Shown here: in pieces, positions 42,988 through 52,119 of the stretch
How the letters are laid out: each line of letters begins with the position of its first letter
Position numbering within the stretch: position 1 is the first letter of the stretch
Source: Streptomyces sp. MUM 178J
Lineage (GTDB): Bacteria; Actinomycetota; Actinomycetes; Streptomycetales; Streptomycetaceae
Direction of reading: 5' to 3'
Assembly (NCBI RefSeq): GCF_022414575.1
Contig: NZ_JADWYQ010000011.1
Coordinates: forward strand, 76,700 to 140,699
Length of the DNA: 64,000 nt
Notes under the pieces: generated by a model
Seen by the model: only the letters and a program-made list of their open reading frames with translations
Told to the model about the DNA's origin: nothing
Database searches by the model: none
Translations under genes and position numbers: made by a program

Positions 42988-44226
42988 TCAGTTGCCGACC
43001 CGGCGGCGCAGATCCTGGAAGGCCGTGTAGTTGGCGATCACCTCGATGCGTCCGGGCGGCGCGAGCTGCACCGCCTCGTCGGCGCTCTCGCAGACCCGGA
43101 AGTCCAGCCCCGCGACCTCCAGCCGGACCGCGAGGTCCAGCTTGCGGTCGCCGATGACGAAGATCGGGTGGCCGGCGAGTCGGGTGTAGTCGACGTCCCA
43201 GAGCCAGGAGGTGTCCGTGCCGTCGGCGCCGCGGGCGTTGACGGACAGGACCACCGGGGCCGGGGGCTGGTCGATCAGGGAGAAGGTCTCCAGCCAGCCC
43301 GCGGGGTTCTTGGCGAGGAGGAGACGCAGATCACGGTCGAGGAAGGACACCACGTCATAGCGGCCCGCGACGGCCTGGACCTGGTACATGCGCTCCAGTG
43401 CGACCTGCGGCGGCACTCCGAAGCACGCGGCGACCGCTGCTGAGGTTGCGGCGTTGGCCTTGTTGGCACGGCCCGGCAGCTGGAGGTGGATGGGCCAGGC
43501 GCTGCCGTGCGGGTCCAGTACGTGGTCCCCGCTGAGCACCCAGCTCGGGGCGGGGCGGCGGAAGCCGCACTCGCCGCAGAACCAGTCGTCGCCCGGGCGC
43601 TGCATCACACCGCCGCAGGAGGGGCAGGACCAGGCGTCGTCCTTCCACTCCTGGCCCGCGGCGACCCACACCACGTTCGGGGAGGAGGACGCGGCCCACA
43701 CGATCAGCGGGTCGTCGGCGTTGGCGATCACCATGGCCTTGGTGCCTGACAGGCCCTCGCGCCACCTCTCGGCCAGCATGCGGGTCTCGGCGGCGCGGTC
43801 GAGCTGGTCGCGGGAGAGATTGAGCAGCGCGATGGCCTTCGGGGTCACATCGCGTGCGACGCCGGCGAGGTACTTCTCGTCGACCTCGATCACGCCGTAC
43901 TTGGCTTCCGAGCCGCCGGCCAGCGCGGAGGTGATGCCCGCGGGCATGTTCGCGCCCAGCGCGTTTGAGACGACCTCGCCGCTGGCGCGCAGCGCCTCGG
44001 CGATCAGCCGGGTCGTGGTGGTCTTGCCGTTGGTCGCCGACACGAGGACGACGTCCAGGTGCTGCGCGAGACGACCCAGCAGATCGGGGTCGAGTTTGAG
44101 CGCGACCCGGCCGCCGATCACCGATCCGCTGCCGCGCCCCGCGGCGCGCGACACCGCTGCCGCGGCCCGGCCGGCCGTCACGGCCAGCTTCGCCCGCGGC
44201 GTCAGGGGCTCCGAGTTGCCTGACAT
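42988..44226 (-). CDS. murT: lipid II isoglutaminyl synthase, MurT ligase subunit
   Basis: 412 residues, Mur-ligase-like. P-loop SATNGKTTTTR (residues 63-73), a zinc ribbon with Cys201, Cys204, Cys217 and Cys220 (CPSC...CGEC) inserted in the central domain, and a C-terminal DUF1727 domain (FLDRDLRLLLAKNPAGW, WDVDYTRLAG). With GatD it amidates the alpha-carboxyl of D-glutamate in lipid II, needed for efficient cross-linking. Divergent from def. Confidence 0.94.
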   Translation of the reverse strand: MSGNSEPLTPRAKLAVTAGRAAAAVSRAAGRGSGSVIGGRVALKLDPDLLGRLAQHLDVVLVSATNGKTTTTRLIAEALRASGEVVSNALGANMPAGITSALAGGSEAKYGVIEVDEKYLAGVARDVTPKAIALLNLSRDQLDRAAETRMLAERWREGLSGTKAMVIANADDPLIVWAASSSPNVVWVAAGQEWKDDAWSCPSCGGVMQRPGDDWFCGECGFRRPAPSWVLSGDHVLDPHGSAWPIHLQLPGRANKANAATSAAVAACFGVPPQVALERMYQVQAVAGRYDVVSFLDRDLRLLLAKNPAGWLETFSLIDQPPAPVVLSVNARGADGTDTSWLWDVDYTRLAGHPIFVIGDRKLDLAVRLEVAGLDFRVCESADEAVQLAPPGRIEVIANYTAFQDLRRRVGN

Positions 44227-44332
44227 CGTCCTTGATCCTCCTTGCGTCGGTCCGCGCTCAGCCTATCGAGGTCCGCTCCAGCGCCCGAATCGCGGCTTCG
44301 TCGGAAAGTGTGGAGGTCGTACGCTGGGCGCC

Positions 44333-45001
44333 ATGCGAAACCGGCCGATCCCCGGCAGTTCGGGACTCGTCAGAGCCATGAGCCTGTACGGGGCCCCCGC
44401 GCTGCACACCCCCTGCGCACCCGTCGAGGACTTCGGCCCCGAGCTGTCCCGGCTGGTCGAGGACATGTTCGCGACGATGTACGCGGCGCACGGGGTGGGT
44501 CTCGCGGCGAACCAGGTCGGCGTGGGGCTGCGGGTGTTCGTCTACGACTGCCCCGACGACGAGGACGTCCGCCACCTCGGGCATATCGTCAACCCCCGCC
44601 TCGTGGAGGCGGACGGGGTTCGCGTCCGGGGCCCCGAGGGCTGTCTGTCCCTGCCGGGGCTGGAGGCTGCCACGGAGCGCTTCGACCACGCGGTGGTCGA
44701 GGGGGTCACGGCGCAGGGTGCGCCGGTACGGGTGGCGGGTACGGGCTTCTTCGCGCGCTGCCTCCAGCACGAGTGCGACCACTTGGACGGTCTGGTCTAC
44801 CCCGACCGGCTCACGGGCTGGCGCCGCACCCGCGCCCTGCGCGCCGCCCGCAGGGCGTTTCCCCCGCCCGGCCCGCTTCTTCCGGACCGGGGCTCCGCCC
44901 CGGACCCCGCTCCTCAATCGCCCGACGGGCTCAAATCGAGCCCGTCCGGAGGCACTTCCCGCAGGGGCGCCTCCGTGGGGGCGCCCCCGGACGGAGTCTG
45001 A
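44333..45001 (+). CDS. def: peptide deformylase with repeat-derived C-terminal tail
   Basis: 222 residues. The three deformylase motifs are present: GVGLAANQVG, EGCLSLPG (metal Cys) and QHECDHLDG (metal His residues). It removes the formyl group from nascent proteins. The catalytic domain ends near residue 180 (RTRALRAARRAF). The last 45 residues (PPPGPLLPDRGSAPDPAPQS onward) are low-complexity and encoded by an intergenic-type repeat, so the original stop seems to have been lost. Confidence 0.92.
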   Translation: MRNRPIPGSSGLVRAMSLYGAPALHTPCAPVEDFGPELSRLVEDMFATMYAAHGVGLAANQVGVGLRVFVYDCPDDEDVRHLGHIVNPRLVEADGVRVRGPEGCLSLPGLEAATERFDHAVVEGVTAQGAPVRVAGTGFFARCLQHECDHLDGLVYPDRLTGWRRTRALRAARRAFPPPGPLLPDRGSAPDPAPQSPDGLKSSPSGGTSRRGASVGAPPDGV

Positions 45002-45058
45002 GGGAGGCAGCCGGGGGAGAAGTCCGGGGCGGATCGAGGACACGGCCGAAGGCCGTAC
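44925..45058. repeat. dispersed intergenic repeat copy inside and after def
   Basis: ACGGGCTC and GAGCCCGT (44925-44932, 44938-44945) form a hairpin followed by GTCCGG, as in the element near 6463. The 23-bp block at 45036-45058 is identical to 6493-6515. The first part lies inside the def frame; the rest is intergenic up to the TetR gene. Confidence 0.75.
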
Positions 45059-45094
45059 CGCTCCTGCCGACCAGCGACGCCGCGCATGCCGGCG

Positions 45095-45766
45095 TCAGAA
45101 CACCGCCCCGCCCTCACGGTCTCCCGCCTCCGCCAGCCGCCCCCACAGCAAATCGGCCAGGCTCCGTACCAGCTCGTCCCGCGGACAAGGGCGTTCGCCC
45201 AGCCACCAGTCGCCCGCCGCGTGCATCATTCCGACGATGCCGTGTCCCCATGCGCGGGCGAGCCGCTGGCTCTCCGGGCCGAGGTCCACCCGGTCCTCGA
45301 TCACCTTGGCGAGCTCCTCGCCGAGGCGGCGCAGCAGCGGGGCGGAGTGGCGGCCCACGTCAAAGCTCTGCTCGGCCTGCTCCGAGACGGGTGGTTCCTC
45401 CGCGGGGTGCATCAGGAAGCGGTAGACCTGGGGCCGCGCCTCGATCGCCGCGAGATAGGTGTCGAGCGTGGCCTCGACCCGCTGCCTGCGTTCCGCGGGG
45501 GCGTCCAGCGCCGCCCGCAGCGCGTCGAGCAGCGCGTCGGTGTGGCGCTTGGCCAGTGCCCTGTACAGCCCTCCCTTGTCGCCGAAGTGCCGGTAGAGGA
45601 TGGGTTTGGTGATGCCCGCCTCCGCGGCGATCGCGTTCATCGAGGCCTTGGGCCCGTCCCGGAGCACGACCCTGTCCGCCGCCTCCAGCAGCTCCCGCCG
45701 CCGCCGGTCCGCCGCGGACCGTTGCTGGGGCTGGACCTGTGCCGCCGTCTGCCGTGTGGTCTCCAT
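45095..45766 (-). CDS. TetR/AcrR-family transcriptional regulator
   Basis: 223 residues. Residues 22-70 form the TetR helix-turn-helix (LLEAADRVVLRDGPKASMNA, IAAEAGITKPILYRHFGDKG, GLYRAL). The C-terminal half is a helical ligand domain. It is divergent from an acyl-CoA dehydrogenase gene with a clear palindrome between them, so it probably represses that gene in response to an acyl-CoA or fatty acid. Confidence 0.9.
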   Translation of the reverse strand: METTRQTAAQVQPQQRSAADRRRRELLEAADRVVLRDGPKASMNAIAAEAGITKPILYRHFGDKGGLYRALAKRHTDALLDALRAALDAPAERRQRVEATLDTYLAAIEARPQVYRFLMHPAEEPPVSEQAEQSFDVGRHSAPLLRRLGEELAKVIEDRVDLGPESQRLARAWGHGIVGMMHAAGDWWLGERPCPRDELVRSLADLLWGRLAEAGDREGGAVF

Positions 45767-45858
45767 GAGCCGTGTCTCCCCGCCCGTGCGATTGCGTGAC
45801 GCCCGCGCAACGTAACACTCCGGCCGAAGGCGGTGGCCGGTTGACAGTGGCTACCTGT

Positions 45859-45881
45859 CGGTAACAGACTGCGGGTTACCG
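45859..45881. promoter_or_regulatory. TetR-type operator CGGTAAC-N9-GTTACCG
   Basis: Perfect 7-bp arms lie in the divergent TetR/acyl-CoA dehydrogenase region, 42 bp upstream of the dehydrogenase ATG. A TTGACA at 45841-45846 could be its -35, placing the palindrome on the spacer and -10 region. Confidence 0.65.
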
Positions 45882-45923
45882 CAAGTAACACATCGGCGGG
45901 CGCCGGGCAGAGCAGGAGGGGAC

Positions 45924-47150
45924 ATGAGCGAGTTCACGCTCGAACTCAACGACGACCAGCGGCAGGTACGCGACTGGCTGCACGGATTTGCCGCGGACGT
46001 GATCCGCCCGGCCGCCGCGGAGTGGGACGAGCGTGAGGAGACCCCCTGGCCGGTGATTCAGGAGGCGGCCAAAATCGGCATCTACTCACTGGACTTCTAC
46101 GCCCAGCAGTTCTTCGACCCCACCGGCCTCGGCATCCCCATGGTCATGGAGGAACTCTTCTGGGGCGACGCGGGCATCGCCCTGTCCATCGTCGGCACCG
46201 GCCTCGCCGCCGTCGGCGTCATCGCCAACGGCACCGAGGAGCAGATCGGCACCTGGATCCCCCAGATGTACGGCGACGCCGACCACGTCAAGGTCGCCGC
46301 CTTCTGCTCCTCCGAACCCGACGCGGGCTCCGACGTCGCCTCCATGCGCACCCGTGCCGTGTACGACGAGGCCAAGGACGAGTGGGTGCTCAACGGCACC
46401 AAGACCTGGGCCACCAACGGCGGCATCGCCAATGTGCACGTGGTGGTCGCCGCGGTCGACCCGGAGCTCGGTTCCAAGGGCCATGCGTCCTTCATCGTGC
46501 CCCCGGACACCCCCGGCCTCACACAGGGGCAGAAGTTCAAGAAGCACGGCATCCGGGCCTCCCACACCGCCGAGGTGGTGCTGGAGGACGTCCGGGTCCC
46601 CGGCCACTGCCTCCTCGGCGGCAAGGAGAGACTCGACGAACGCCTCGCCCGCGCCCGCGACCAGGCCAGGACGGACGGCGAAAGAGTGAAGAACGCCGCC
46701 ATGGCCACCTTCGAGGCCTCCCGCCCCGCCGTCGGCGCGATGGCGGTGGGCACCGCCCGCGCCGCGTACGAGGTCGCGCTGGACTATGCGAAGACCCGCA
46801 CCCAGTTCGGCCGGCCGATCATCGACAACCAGGGCGTCGCCTTCCAACTCGCCGACATGCGGACCCGGATCGACGCGGCCCGCCTCCTGGTGTGGCGAGC
46901 CTCCTGGATGGCCACCGCCGGCAAGCCCTTCACCGCCGCCGAGGGTTCGATGTCCAAGCTCTACGCCAGCGAGACCGCCAAGAAGGTCACCGCACAGGCC
47001 ATACAGATCCTCGGCGGCAACGGCTACACCCGCGAGTACCCGGTCGAGCGCATGCATCGGGACGCCGCGATCTACACCATCTTCGAGGGCACCAGCGAGA
47101 TCCAGCGCCTGGTGATCGCCCGCACCCTGTCCGGCATGCCGATCCGCTGA
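45924..47150 (+). CDS. acyl-CoA dehydrogenase
   Basis: 408 residues. FAD and substrate segments [19 protein letters not shown] and [18 protein letters not shown], and the C-terminal [20 protein letters not shown] and [15 protein letters not shown] with the catalytic-region Glu, are diagnostic. It introduces the alpha-beta double bond in acyl-CoA beta-oxidation using ETF. AGGAGGGGAC precedes the ATG. The divergent TetR gene is its likely repressor. Confidence 0.93.
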   Translation: MSEFTLELNDDQRQVRDWLHGFAADVIRPAAAEWDEREETPWPVIQEAAKIGIYSLDFYAQQFFDPTGLGIPMVMEELFWGDAGIALSIVGTGLAAVGVIANGTEEQIGTWIPQMYGDADHVKVAAFCSSEPDAGSDVASMRTRAVYDEAKDEWVLNGTKTWATNGGIANVHVVVAAVDPELGSKGHASFIVPPDTPGLTQGQKFKKHGIRASHTAEVVLEDVRVPGHCLLGGKERLDERLARARDQARTDGERVKNAAMATFEASRPAVGAMAVGTARAAYEVALDYAKTRTQFGRPIIDNQGVAFQLADMRTRIDAARLLVWRASWMATAGKPFTAAEGSMSKLYASETAKKVTAQAIQILGGNGYTREYPVERMHRDAAIYTIFEGTSEIQRLVIARTLSGMPIR

Positions 47151-47169
47151 TAAGACGCGCACACGAGAA

Positions 47170-47198
47170 GGCCGGGGGCGCCCCGCGCACCCCCGGCC
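47170..47198. terminator. bidirectional hairpin terminator
   Basis: GGCCGGGGG (47170-47178) and CCCCCGGCC (47190-47198) form a perfect 9-bp stem with an 11-nt loop in the 62-bp gap between the convergent acyl-CoA dehydrogenase and glutathione peroxidase genes. Confidence 0.75.
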
Positions 47199-47212
47199 CG
47201 TCGCCGCCGCCG

Positions 47213-47704
47213 TCAGGCGTCCAGCAGCGCCTCGATCGCCGCCACCACCTCCGGCGCCTCCGGCTCCGTACGCGGCCGGAAGCGTGTGACCTCGCCCCGC
47301 GGTGAGATCAGGAACTTCTCGAAGTTCCACTGCACATCACCCGCTTCGCCGTCCGCGTCCGCCACCCGGGTCAGCTCCGCGTACAGCGCATGCCGGTCCG
47401 CGCCGTTCACATCGGTCTTCTCCAGCAGCGGAAACGTCACTCCGTACGTCGCCGAGCAGAACGTACGGATCTCCTCGGCGCTCCCCGGCTCCTGCCCCGC
47501 GAACTGGTTGCACGGCACGCCCAGCACCGTGAAGCCCTGCTCGCCGTACTGCTGCTGAAGCCGCTCCAGACCCGAGTACTGCGGGGTCAGGCCGCACTTC
47601 GACGCCACGTTCACCACCAGCACCACGCGGTCCTTGTACGCGGCCAGCGAGGTGTCCCGGCCGTCGAGCGTGCGCAGCGGAATGTCGTACAGGCTCAGGC
47701 TCAT
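47213..47704 (-). CDS. glutathione peroxidase family thiol peroxidase
   Basis: 163 residues from the ATG at 47704, with GAGGAG upstream. VVNVASKCGLTPQYSGLERL has a peroxidatic Cys (not selenocysteine), PCNQFAGQEPGS the Gln, and WNFEKFLISPRG the Trp/Asn of the catalytic tetrad. A resolving Cys in IRTFCSATYGVTFP suggests a thioredoxin-dependent mechanism, expected since Streptomyces use mycothiol rather than glutathione. Reduces organic hydroperoxides. Confidence 0.93.
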   Translation of the reverse strand: MSLSLYDIPLRTLDGRDTSLAAYKDRVVLVVNVASKCGLTPQYSGLERLQQQYGEQGFTVLGVPCNQFAGQEPGSAEEIRTFCSATYGVTFPLLEKTDVNGADRHALYAELTRVADADGEAGDVQWNFEKFLISPRGEVTRFRPRTEPEAPEVVAAIEALLDA

Positions 47705-47751
47705 CTGTTTCCGTCTCCTCATCGGAAGGGACTGCCCTCGGACAGCCGTGT

Positions 47752-50700
47752 TCAGTCCGGCCCCGCCAGGCGGGCCGCGAGATCCAGAAAAGCATCGGCG
47801 GTGCGCCGGCGCAGCCTGGTGAGATCCAGCTCACGGCTGCTGGACAGATGAGTGTCGAACGGCACCAGCACCGCACCGCCGACGTGTCCGTGGAACCGCT
47901 CGGCGACGACGCCGTCCCGCAACTCACCGGTGTGGCCTCCGATCCTGGCCACCGCGATCACCGCATGGTCGGCAAGCTGCCGTCGACCGCTCTCCCGCAC
48001 CGTCGCAAGGATGTCCTTGGCGACGGCGACGGAACTCGTGGTGGCCGTACAGCAGAGCACCATCCGGTCCGCCAGATCCAGCACGAGGTCCGCGGACTCG
48101 TCCACGCGGGCCGCGCCCCAGTCGGAGAGGATCACCGGATAGTGCCGGCTTGCCATGGCGACGATACGGCGGTACTCGTCGCGATACGCCGGGCTCGGAG
48201 CGGAGTGCGTCGCACTGTGCGCCAGCACCTCGAGGCCCGAAGGGGTCCGGGTGGTGAAGCGCCGCATGTCCTCGTATGCGCAGTCGGGAGGCAGAGTGAT
48301 CAGGTCGCGCGGAGTGGCGGGGTTCCGGCGCACCAGCCGGTTGTAGAGATCCCCGGCTGCCGGAGCGGCGTCCAGGGCCAGCACCGGCGCTTCGCGCACC
48401 GCGGCGAACACCGCACCCAGCGCGAAGGCAGTCGTCACCCGCCCGCAGCCGGGATACGCCCCGACCAGCACCACATGGCGGCTGTGGCTGAGGGGGCGGG
48501 CGATGCGCGACAGGCGGTCATGCTCGGCCACGCGGCCAAAGCCCAGCCGCGCGGACCAGCGCCCGGGGCGCGGCGGCCGGGGCGCGGAGGTCCAGGCGGG
48601 CCGGGGCACGAGGGGAGGCCTGGACAGCGGCAGAGCGCCGCTTCGATGCCCGCCGCCGTCCTCCCCCGACCCAAGAGGAGCCGTCTGCCGCATCGCGGAC
48701 GCCATGGACACATAGCGCGCGAGCACGCCCGCGACCTCGCCGGCCGTCGGACGCTCCTCCGGGTCGGCGGCCAGACACCGCAGGACCAGCTCGCGCAGCG
48801 GCTGCCAGGTGTCGCCTTCCCACAGCAGCATCTCGACTGCGTACCGGTCGTTCGTCCGCCGGCGCTTGCCGCTGATCTGCTTCAGCAGCAGCCCCAACTC
48901 CCGCACATTGTCCGCGGGCGTCGGAGCCCGGCCCGTCCCCGAGTACGTGCCGTCGACCACACAGTCCGACAGCCCCGCCATCAGCACGGAACGTCCCTGC
49001 AGCACGATGGAGTCGGCGGAGAGGACAGCCGGCACCAGCCCCTTGAGGTGGCACAGGCTCACGGCCCCCGCCAGGTGCCAGCCGAGGGTGAGACTGGTCA
49101 GGATGTCCAGCGGGGCAGCAGGGGCTTCCCCGCCGGCGCCCGCTCCCAGCACATCGCTGAGGCGCTGGGTCTTGACCGGCTGCATGGCGAGCCAGGCAGG
49201 CTGCTCGTCCAGGCCCGTGGCCAGCAGGGCCGGAGCATAGCGGCCCTCCATACGCCGCAGTGCCTCGGCCTCGGTGCGGAGCAGCTGCACCTGTGACGGC
49301 GGGAGTTCCGGGCGGACCACGCGAATCGCCGCTTCCTCGCCCTGTCGACCGCGGCCGAGATAGACGACGGTCCGCTTTCCCGGGCGGCGCCCGTACAGCC
49401 GGTAGGGTCCCAGGCGTACGGGGTCGCGGGGGGTCAGCCTGCGCCAGCCGGCGGTCGGGTGCACCGGCCGGGGCTCCCGCTGTTCCGGCGTCGGCGGTTC
49501 CATGCGCACCCCGAAGCGCAGCATCAGCCGGCGCTCCACAGCCGTGAACGAACGGAACGCGGGCGGGAGTTCCTCCGTGCCTTCCGGGTGCACCAGCCAG
49601 GCGGGGAAGTCCGGGGACCGTCCGGCCAGTTGCTCGAGACGCTGACCGATGCGCCTGCTCGTCCGCAGCAGTTCGGCGCTGGGCACGGCGTCGAGCAGCG
49701 CGCTCTTGGCCTCTTCCGTGAAGTCGAAGATCTGGTGCCGTGTCGGCAGGGGCCCGGGCACGGGTGCGGGCAGGGGATGGACGAGGCCGCCGAGGAAGAC
49801 CTCCGCGAGGTGCGCGGTCCTGGCCTCCCACGGTACGGCGGACTGCACCAGCCGCATCACCGGCACCGAGGCCGGTGAGACGGCCGCGATGTGGGCGGCC
49901 AGACGGTACGCCTCGGGAGAGGCCGCGTCCTTGAAATGCTGCAGGCTGTGCATTTCATGGGACGGGACGACGGGAGCGAGACCGCGGGGCCGGGACAGCA
50001 GCGGCAGCTCGACCGTGGTGCCCGGAGAGGTGATCAGCCGCGCCCAGTCGCCCATGGGCCCGGACGAGGGCTCGAGCACCGGAATCGGCACACCCGCGTA
50101 GTCCACAAGGCCGGCCGGCAGCAACCGGTCGGTGATCTCCCATGCGGTGCTTGCGCCGCCGCGATGCCGTGTGGTCGCCAGCCAGCGCTCTGCCTGGATC
50201 CCTGAGCTGTCCCACAGCTGGGTCGGCAGGGCGTGCACCACCGCGGCGGGCCCCACAGCCGCCCAGCCGAGCAGCACATCGTGCATGGCGCCGTGGCGCC
50301 ATGCGGGCCCCATGCCGTCGCTCACAGCCAGGACCAGCGTCTGACCCGAGGGATCCACCGCCAGGGCGGGCGGCAACCGGGCGCTGTCCGGATCGAAGGG
50401 GCGTCCCCTGAGCTGCGGGGCCCCGACCGTGCGGGTGTCCAGACCGTAGACCTGGATCGAACGGAACGCCCCAAGCCGCTGCATCATGGTGCGCAGTTCG
50501 GCGGCCAGCCGACGCCAGAGGAGCATCGACAGGCCGTCATCCACGGCGACCACCAGATTGAGCCAGCGCTCGCGTGCCGGCCGCATCACCACATCCGGCA
50601 CCCCGGTCTCCGCCAGCGTCGCCGCGGTGGCCGGCTCGTCCAGCTCCTGCCGCCGCCTGCTCGGGCGCTTCTGCTTCAGCGGGCGCAAAGCCCGGCCGAT

Positions 50701-51150
50701 CGGCAGCTGGTCCGGCAGGGCCTTGTCTTCGGGGACGCGCAGCGGCAGCGCCGTACGCTCCGGCGGCATGCTCCGGTCCGACGGAGACGGCCGCCGGGCC
50801 GCCGCGCCGTCCCTGTGGGGCCGTCGGCTGCCGCCGTCCGGCGAAGCCATGGGCCCGCCGGCCGTGAGCCGGGCCCTGTCGCCCTCATGTGCGGCGCGGT
50901 CGGCCTGCTCCGACGCCTGTGAAGCGGCATTGGAATCGTCGCCGGTCGTCCGGGGCTCCGGGAGCGTCCCGCCGGCGGGCGGCCCGGTCCCGTGCACACG
51001 GGCCAGCGGCAGCTCGTACGCTGCGGGCATCCTCCGGGACAGCCACAGCACATCGAGGACCTCCGGGAGGTCGAGGTCGCAGCCGGCGTCGCCCAGCGCG
51101 CGCAGGGCCGATGTCAGCCGGTCCGCCCTCCTCGAAGGTCCCGGAGCCAT
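47752..51150 (-). CDS. SAV_2336-type multidomain protein: vWA-like, pseudokinase and ParA/MinD-like NTPase
   Basis: 1132 residues. Residues 1-45 match the SAV_2336 N-terminal domain (RLTSALRALGDAGCDLDLPE). Residues 60-185 are disordered. Residues 190-430 look like a vWA domain (LNLVVAVDDGLSMLLW; LVLAVSDGMG) with a weakened MIDAS. Residues 580-815 are kinase-like, but the VAIK lysine is Arg (AAIRVV) and the HRD and DFG motifs are missing (VPAVLSADSIVL; LMAGLSDCVV). Residues 865-1132 are ParA/MinD-like, with Walker A reading GAYPGCGRVTT, Arg for Lys. It begins 3 bp after the moxR stop. It probably serves as the vWA partner of a VMAP-MoxR system; function is inferred. Confidence 0.8.
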   Translation of the reverse strand: MAPGPSRRADRLTSALRALGDAGCDLDLPEVLDVLWLSRRMPAAYELPLARVHGTGPPAGGTLPEPRTTGDDSNAASQASEQADRAAHEGDRARLTAGGPMASPDGGSRRPHRDGAAARRPSPSDRSMPPERTALPLRVPEDKALPDQLPIGRALRPLKQKRPSRRRQELDEPATAATLAETGVPDVVMRPARERWLNLVVAVDDGLSMLLWRRLAAELRTMMQRLGAFRSIQVYGLDTRTVGAPQLRGRPFDPDSARLPPALAVDPSGQTLVLAVSDGMGPAWRHGAMHDVLLGWAAVGPAAVVHALPTQLWDSSGIQAERWLATTRHRGGASTAWEITDRLLPAGLVDYAGVPIPVLEPSSGPMGDWARLITSPGTTVELPLLSRPRGLAPVVPSHEMHSLQHFKDAASPEAYRLAAHIAAVSPASVPVMRLVQSAVPWEARTAHLAEVFLGGLVHPLPAPVPGPLPTRHQIFDFTEEAKSALLDAVPSAELLRTSRRIGQRLEQLAGRSPDFPAWLVHPEGTEELPPAFRSFTAVERRLMLRFGVRMEPPTPEQREPRPVHPTAGWRRLTPRDPVRLGPYRLYGRRPGKRTVVYLGRGRQGEEAAIRVVRPELPPSQVQLLRTEAEALRRMEGRYAPALLATGLDEQPAWLAMQPVKTQRLSDVLGAGAGGEAPAAPLDILTSLTLGWHLAGAVSLCHLKGLVPAVLSADSIVLQGRSVLMAGLSDCVVDGTYSGTGRAPTPADNVRELGLLLKQISGKRRRTNDRYAVEMLLWEGDTWQPLRELVLRCLAADPEERPTAGEVAGVLARYVSMASAMRQTAPLGSGEDGGGHRSGALPLSRPPLVPRPAWTSAPRPPRPGRWSARLGFGRVAEHDRLSRIARPLSHSRHVVLVGAYPGCGRVTTAFALGAVFAAVREAPVLALDAAPAAGDLYNRLVRRNPATPRDLITLPPDCAYEDMRRFTTRTPSGLEVLAHSATHSAPSPAYRDEYRRIVAMASRHYPVILSDWGAARVDESADLVLDLADRMVLCCTATTSSVAVAKDILATVRESGRRQLADHAVIAVARIGGHTGELRDGVVAERFHGHVGGAVLVPFDTHLSSSRELDLTRLRRRTADAFLDLAARLAGPD

Positions 51151-51153
51151 GGG

Positions 51154-52119
51154 TCAGACGGCCCCGGTCAGCTGGTGCAGGACCGCGTCCAGCAGCCCTT
51201 CCGCGTCAAGGTCCACACCGCAGGCGCGAAGGAAGACCGCGTTCAGCAACTGATCGGTGGCGAGCTCCCCCGGGGACCTGCGCCGCAGGAACGCGTGGAG
51301 GAGGTCGTCCATCTCGTCCAGCGCTCCCTCGCCCAGGTGCGCCGAGACGATCGCCCGCAGCTGCTCTTCGTCCGGCACGGGCAGCGCGAGACGTACGCAG
51401 CGGCGCAGAAACGCCGGCGGAAAGTCGCGTTCACCATTGCTGGTGATGATGACGACCGGGAACTCGGCGCACTGGACACGGCCGCGTTCGACGGTCACGG
51501 ACGCACCGCCGTCGGCCGTCAGCACATCGATGCGGGACGACTCCTCGGGCAGCCGCACCAGCTCCGGGATCTCGAACACCCCCTCCTCGAAGACCGTCAG
51601 CAGATCGTTGGGCAGATCAACGTCTCCCTTGTCCATTTCGTCGACGAGCAGCACCCGGGGCGCGGACCCCGGGACCAGCGCGGTGCCGAGCGCGCCCAGC
51701 CTGATGAAGCTGCCGATGGACGGCTCCGGCTCGCCGCGGTCCCGGCTCAGCGTCGTCTCGCGCAGCCTGCCGATGGCGTCGTACTGGTACAGCGCTTCCT
51801 GGACGCTGGAGCGGCTGTTGACCGACCAGCGCAGCAGGGGCTCGAGCGCCAGTTCATGGGCGATGGCCCGGGCCAGCGACGACTTTCCCGTGCCTGCGGG
51901 GCCCGTCACCAGCAGCGGCCTGCGCAGATGCAGTGCCGCGTTGACGACGTCGGCGTGCAGGTGAGAGATCAGGTAGGGCAGAGGCGTCGACTCCCGCCAG
52001 TCCTGCCCCGCCGGGGGCCTGAACCGGCGCCAGGGCGGAGCCGGCGGCATGGTGACCGGGCGGCGGACCCCGTCACCGCGGAAGATCCGCCAGTCGCCGG
52101 CAGACGGTGCACTGCTCAT
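51154..52119 (-). CDS. MoxR-family AAA+ ATPase
   Basis: 321 residues from the ATG at 52119 with AGGAGAGT upstream. Walker A GPAGTGKSSLA, Walker B VLLVDEMDKGDVDLP, and the sensor/arginine region IITSNGERDFPPAFLRRCVR are the MoxR pattern, with no extra domains. MoxR ATPases work with vWA proteins as remodelling chaperones. Its start overlaps the stop of the protease-VMAP gene by 4 bp, and the vWA-containing gene follows 3 bp later. Confidence 0.93.
   Translation of the reverse strand: MSSAPSAGDWRIFRGDGVRRPVTMPPAPPWRRFRPPAGQDWRESTPLPYLISHLHADVVNAALHLRRPLLVTGPAGTGKSSLARAIAHELALEPLLRWSVNSRSSVQEALYQYDAIGRLRETTLSRDRGEPEPSIGSFIRLGALGTALVPGSAPRVLLVDEMDKGDVDLPNDLLTVFEEGVFEIPELVRLPEESSRIDVLTADGGASVTVERGRVQCAEFPVVIITSNGERDFPPAFLRRCVRLALPVPDEEQLRAIVSAHLGEGALDEMDDLLHAFLRRRSPGELATDQLLNAVFLRACGVDLDAEGLLDAVLHQLTGAV

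Noticed and set aside
47213..47704. Glutathione peroxidase as part of the conflict operon
   Set aside because: Same strand and 47 bp downstream, but it is a common stand-alone oxidative stress gene with no known tie to such systems.
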